Source: Gammaproteobacteria bacterium (GTDB lineage: Bacteria; Pseudomonadota; Gammaproteobacteria; Pseudomonadales; Cellvibrionaceae). Taken from it: DNA of 64,000 nucleotides. The DNA lies in NCBI GenBank assembly GCA_004173475.1, contig SEBU01000006.1:347959-411958 (forward strand), given 5' to 3'. Numbering within the stretch: position 1 is the stretch's first letter; every line of letters starts with the position of its first letter. Shown here piece by piece: positions 62,583 through 64,000 of this stretch. A program made the translations under genes and the position numbers. Below the pieces are notes generated by a model. That model did no database searches. It saw only the letters and a program-made list of their open reading frames with translations, and was not told the origin of the DNA.

Positions 62583-63953
62583 TTAATACTTATAAGAATC
62601 CGGTTTAAACGGCCCTTCAACAGCATAACCGATATATTCTGCTTGTTGTGTGGTTAGCTTGGTTATGACGCCACCAAATCCTTCCACCATGTCGTGTGCA
62701 ACTTCTTCGTCCAATTTTTTGGGCAATACTCGCACATACAAATGCTCGGTTTTTTGCTCGGCGGGTAGATCCGCAAATTTGCGTTCATACAAATAAATTT
62801 GAGCGAGAACCTGATTTGCAAATGAACCATCCATAATACGCGATGGATGACCTGTTGCATTGCCAAGATTTACTAAACGTCCTTCAGACAAAATAATCAA
62901 ATGATCGTTTGTTGCTTTGTCGCGATACACTTTATGCACTTGTGGTTTAATTTCTTCCCACTCCCAATTTTTGCGCATAAAGGCTGTGTCGATTTCACTA
63001 TCGAAGTGACCGATGTTACACACCACTGCGCTACGTTTTAATGCGCGTAACATTGCAGAGTCGCACACGTTTACGTTGCCCGTCGTCGTCACAACCAAAT
63101 CAGTTGTACCGAGAACTATGTGATTAATATCTTCGTATTTACCCGTGTTAATACCATCGTTATACGGAGACACAACTTCGTACCCGTCCATGCATGCTTG
63201 CATTGCGCAAATTGGATCAATCTCGGTAACTTTTACAATCATGCCTTCTTGACGCAAAGATGCAGCAGAACCTTTACCCACATCGCCGTAACCAATCACG
63301 AGTGCTTTTTTGCCCGCGAGCAAATGATCAGTGCCGCGTTTAATTGCATCGTTCAAGCTGTGACGGCAACCGTACTTGTTGTCGTTTTTACTTTTGGTCA
63401 CTGCATCATTTACGTTGATAGCTGGAACTTTCAAAGTCCCTTTTTTCAACATGTCCAACAGACGATGCACACCGGTTGTTGTCTCTTCGGAAATGCCGTG
63501 AATGCGATCCAACATTTGTGGGTATTTTTCGTGAACGATTTGCGTAACATCACCGCCATCATCCAGAATCATATTCGCAGCCCATGGCTTACCATCTTGC
63601 AAAATAGTTTGCTCGATACACCACCAGAATTCTTCTTCAGTTTCACCTTTCCATGCAAACACCGGAATATTTGCCGCGGCTATTGCAGCAGCAGCGTGAT
63701 CTTGTGTTGAGAAAATATTACACGATGACCAACGCACTTCCGCACCAAGTTCAACCAGGGTTTCAATTAACACCGCAGTTTGGATAGTCATGTGAATACA
63801 GCCGATTATTTTTGCATCGGCCAATGGTTTTGAACTTTTATATTTGCGGCGCAACGCCATTAGTGCCGGCATTTCGCCTTCAGCAATTTCAATTTCTTTA
63901 CGGCCCCAATTAGCAAGGGACATATCGGCAACTTTATAGTCGGTGAAGCTCAT
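62583..63953 (-). CDS. ahcY: Adenosylhomocysteinase
   Basis: AhcY hydrolyses S-adenosylhomocysteine to homocysteine and adenosine using NAD. The 456-residue protein starts [20 protein letters not shown] and has the substrate-site [15 protein letters not shown] near residue 51, [17 protein letters not shown], and the NAD-binding [15 protein letters not shown] near residue 243. The C-terminal KPDSYKY ending is typical. AGGAAAT precedes the ATG. Only 47 bases upstream are in the window, so any riboswitch lies beyond the edge. Confidence 0.97.
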   Translation of the reverse strand: MSFTDYKVADMSLANWGRKEIEIAEGEMPALMALRRKYKSSKPLADAKIIGCIHMTIQTAVLIETLVELGAEVRWSSCNIFSTQDHAAAAIAAANIPVFAWKGETEEEFWWCIEQTILQDGKPWAANMILDDGGDVTQIVHEKYPQMLDRIHGISEETTTGVHRLLDMLKKGTLKVPAINVNDAVTKSKNDNKYGCRHSLNDAIKRGTDHLLAGKKALVIGYGDVGKGSAASLRQEGMIVKVTEIDPICAMQACMDGYEVVSPYNDGINTGKYEDINHIVLGTTDLVVTTTGNVNVCDSAMLRALKRSAVVCNIGHFDSEIDTAFMRKNWEWEEIKPQVHKVYRDKATNDHLIILSEGRLVNLGNATGHPSRIMDGSFANQVLAQIYLYERKFADLPAEQKTEHLYVRVLPKKLDEEVAHDMVEGFGGVITKLTTQQAEYIGYAVEGPFKPDSYKY

Positions 63954-64000
63954 GATTTTATTTCCTGAATTTTTAATGAGAAATTTAACCCCACCCCAGC

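Noticed and set aside
63954..64000. SAH riboswitch upstream of ahcY
   Set aside because: Only 47 bases upstream are present and no matching helix pattern is visible; the element, if any, lies outside the window.

Overview
The window is a chromosomal segment of a free-living gammaproteobacterium. Housekeeping gene blocks, in orders I remember from Pseudomonas (aroE-hemF-tsaC-dprA-LysM / def-fmt-rsmB; pyrE-crc-rph-yicC ... gmk-rpoZ-spoT-ridA; coaBC-algC-argB-slmA; radC-rpmB-rpmG), a Crc homologue, moderate GC and many ATTTAT-rich gaps fit a Cellvibrio-like or related Cellvibrionales member. That placement is inference. No tRNA, rRNA, insertion sequence, prophage or CRISPR array was seen.

Layout. 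1-7.8 kb: haem, shikimate, tRNA modification, DNA uptake and LysM genes on the minus strand, divergent from def-fmt-rsmB. 7.8-16.5 kb: a GFA-like protein, a TetR repressor with a divergent dihydrolipoamide dehydrogenase and two matching operators, ridA, a secreted protein of unknown role, another GFA-like protein, then spoT, rpoZ and gmk. 16.5-20.8 kb: accessory genes, including two genes that are frameshifted as read. 20.9-37.5 kb: an 18-gene minus-strand aryl polyene (APE) pigment operon. 37.7-48.8 kb: a small secreted protein, yicC/rph, a membrane-tethered XRE protein, crc/pyrE, slmA, argB, a long AlgC and coaBC. 49-52 kb: a CadC-like membrane regulator and a divergent secreted protein. 52.2-58.3 kb: radC, rpmBG, an HDOD protein, a TraF-like outer-membrane protein, a thioesterase and a putative HExxH metalloprotease. 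58.9-64 kb: mutM, yajD, rluA, metF, a membrane protein and ahcY.

The most notable system is the APE cluster. It carries the core type II polyketide set: ketosynthases ApeO and ApeR, partner ApeC, ketoreductase ApeQ, dehydratase ApeP, two acyl carrier proteins, and an AMP-ligase fused to the second dehydratase (ApeH-ApeI). It also has membrane and envelope genes: two acyltransferases, a glycosyltransferase, a LolA-like carrier, an MMPL exporter and a DUF3261-type lipoprotein. Two tailoring or starter genes stand out: an MIO-type aromatic amino-acid ammonia-lyase and a flavin-dependent halogenase-like protein with the WxWxIP motif. The model is that the ligase primes an acyl carrier with an aryl acid, iterative KS/KR/DH cycles build the conjugated polyene, acyltransferases and the glycosyltransferase attach it to a lipid, and MMPL/LolA move it to the outer membrane. 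The cluster lies in a roughly 22-kb insertion that splits the yicC-gmk neighbourhood.

Other points of interest are a 27-bp tandem duplication that repeats the ribosome-binding site and GTG start of the metalloprotease gene, an A9 tract splitting an EF-hand protein, near-palindromic operators around the lpd promoter, and a repeated octamer upstream of the secreted gene facing the CadC-like regulator.
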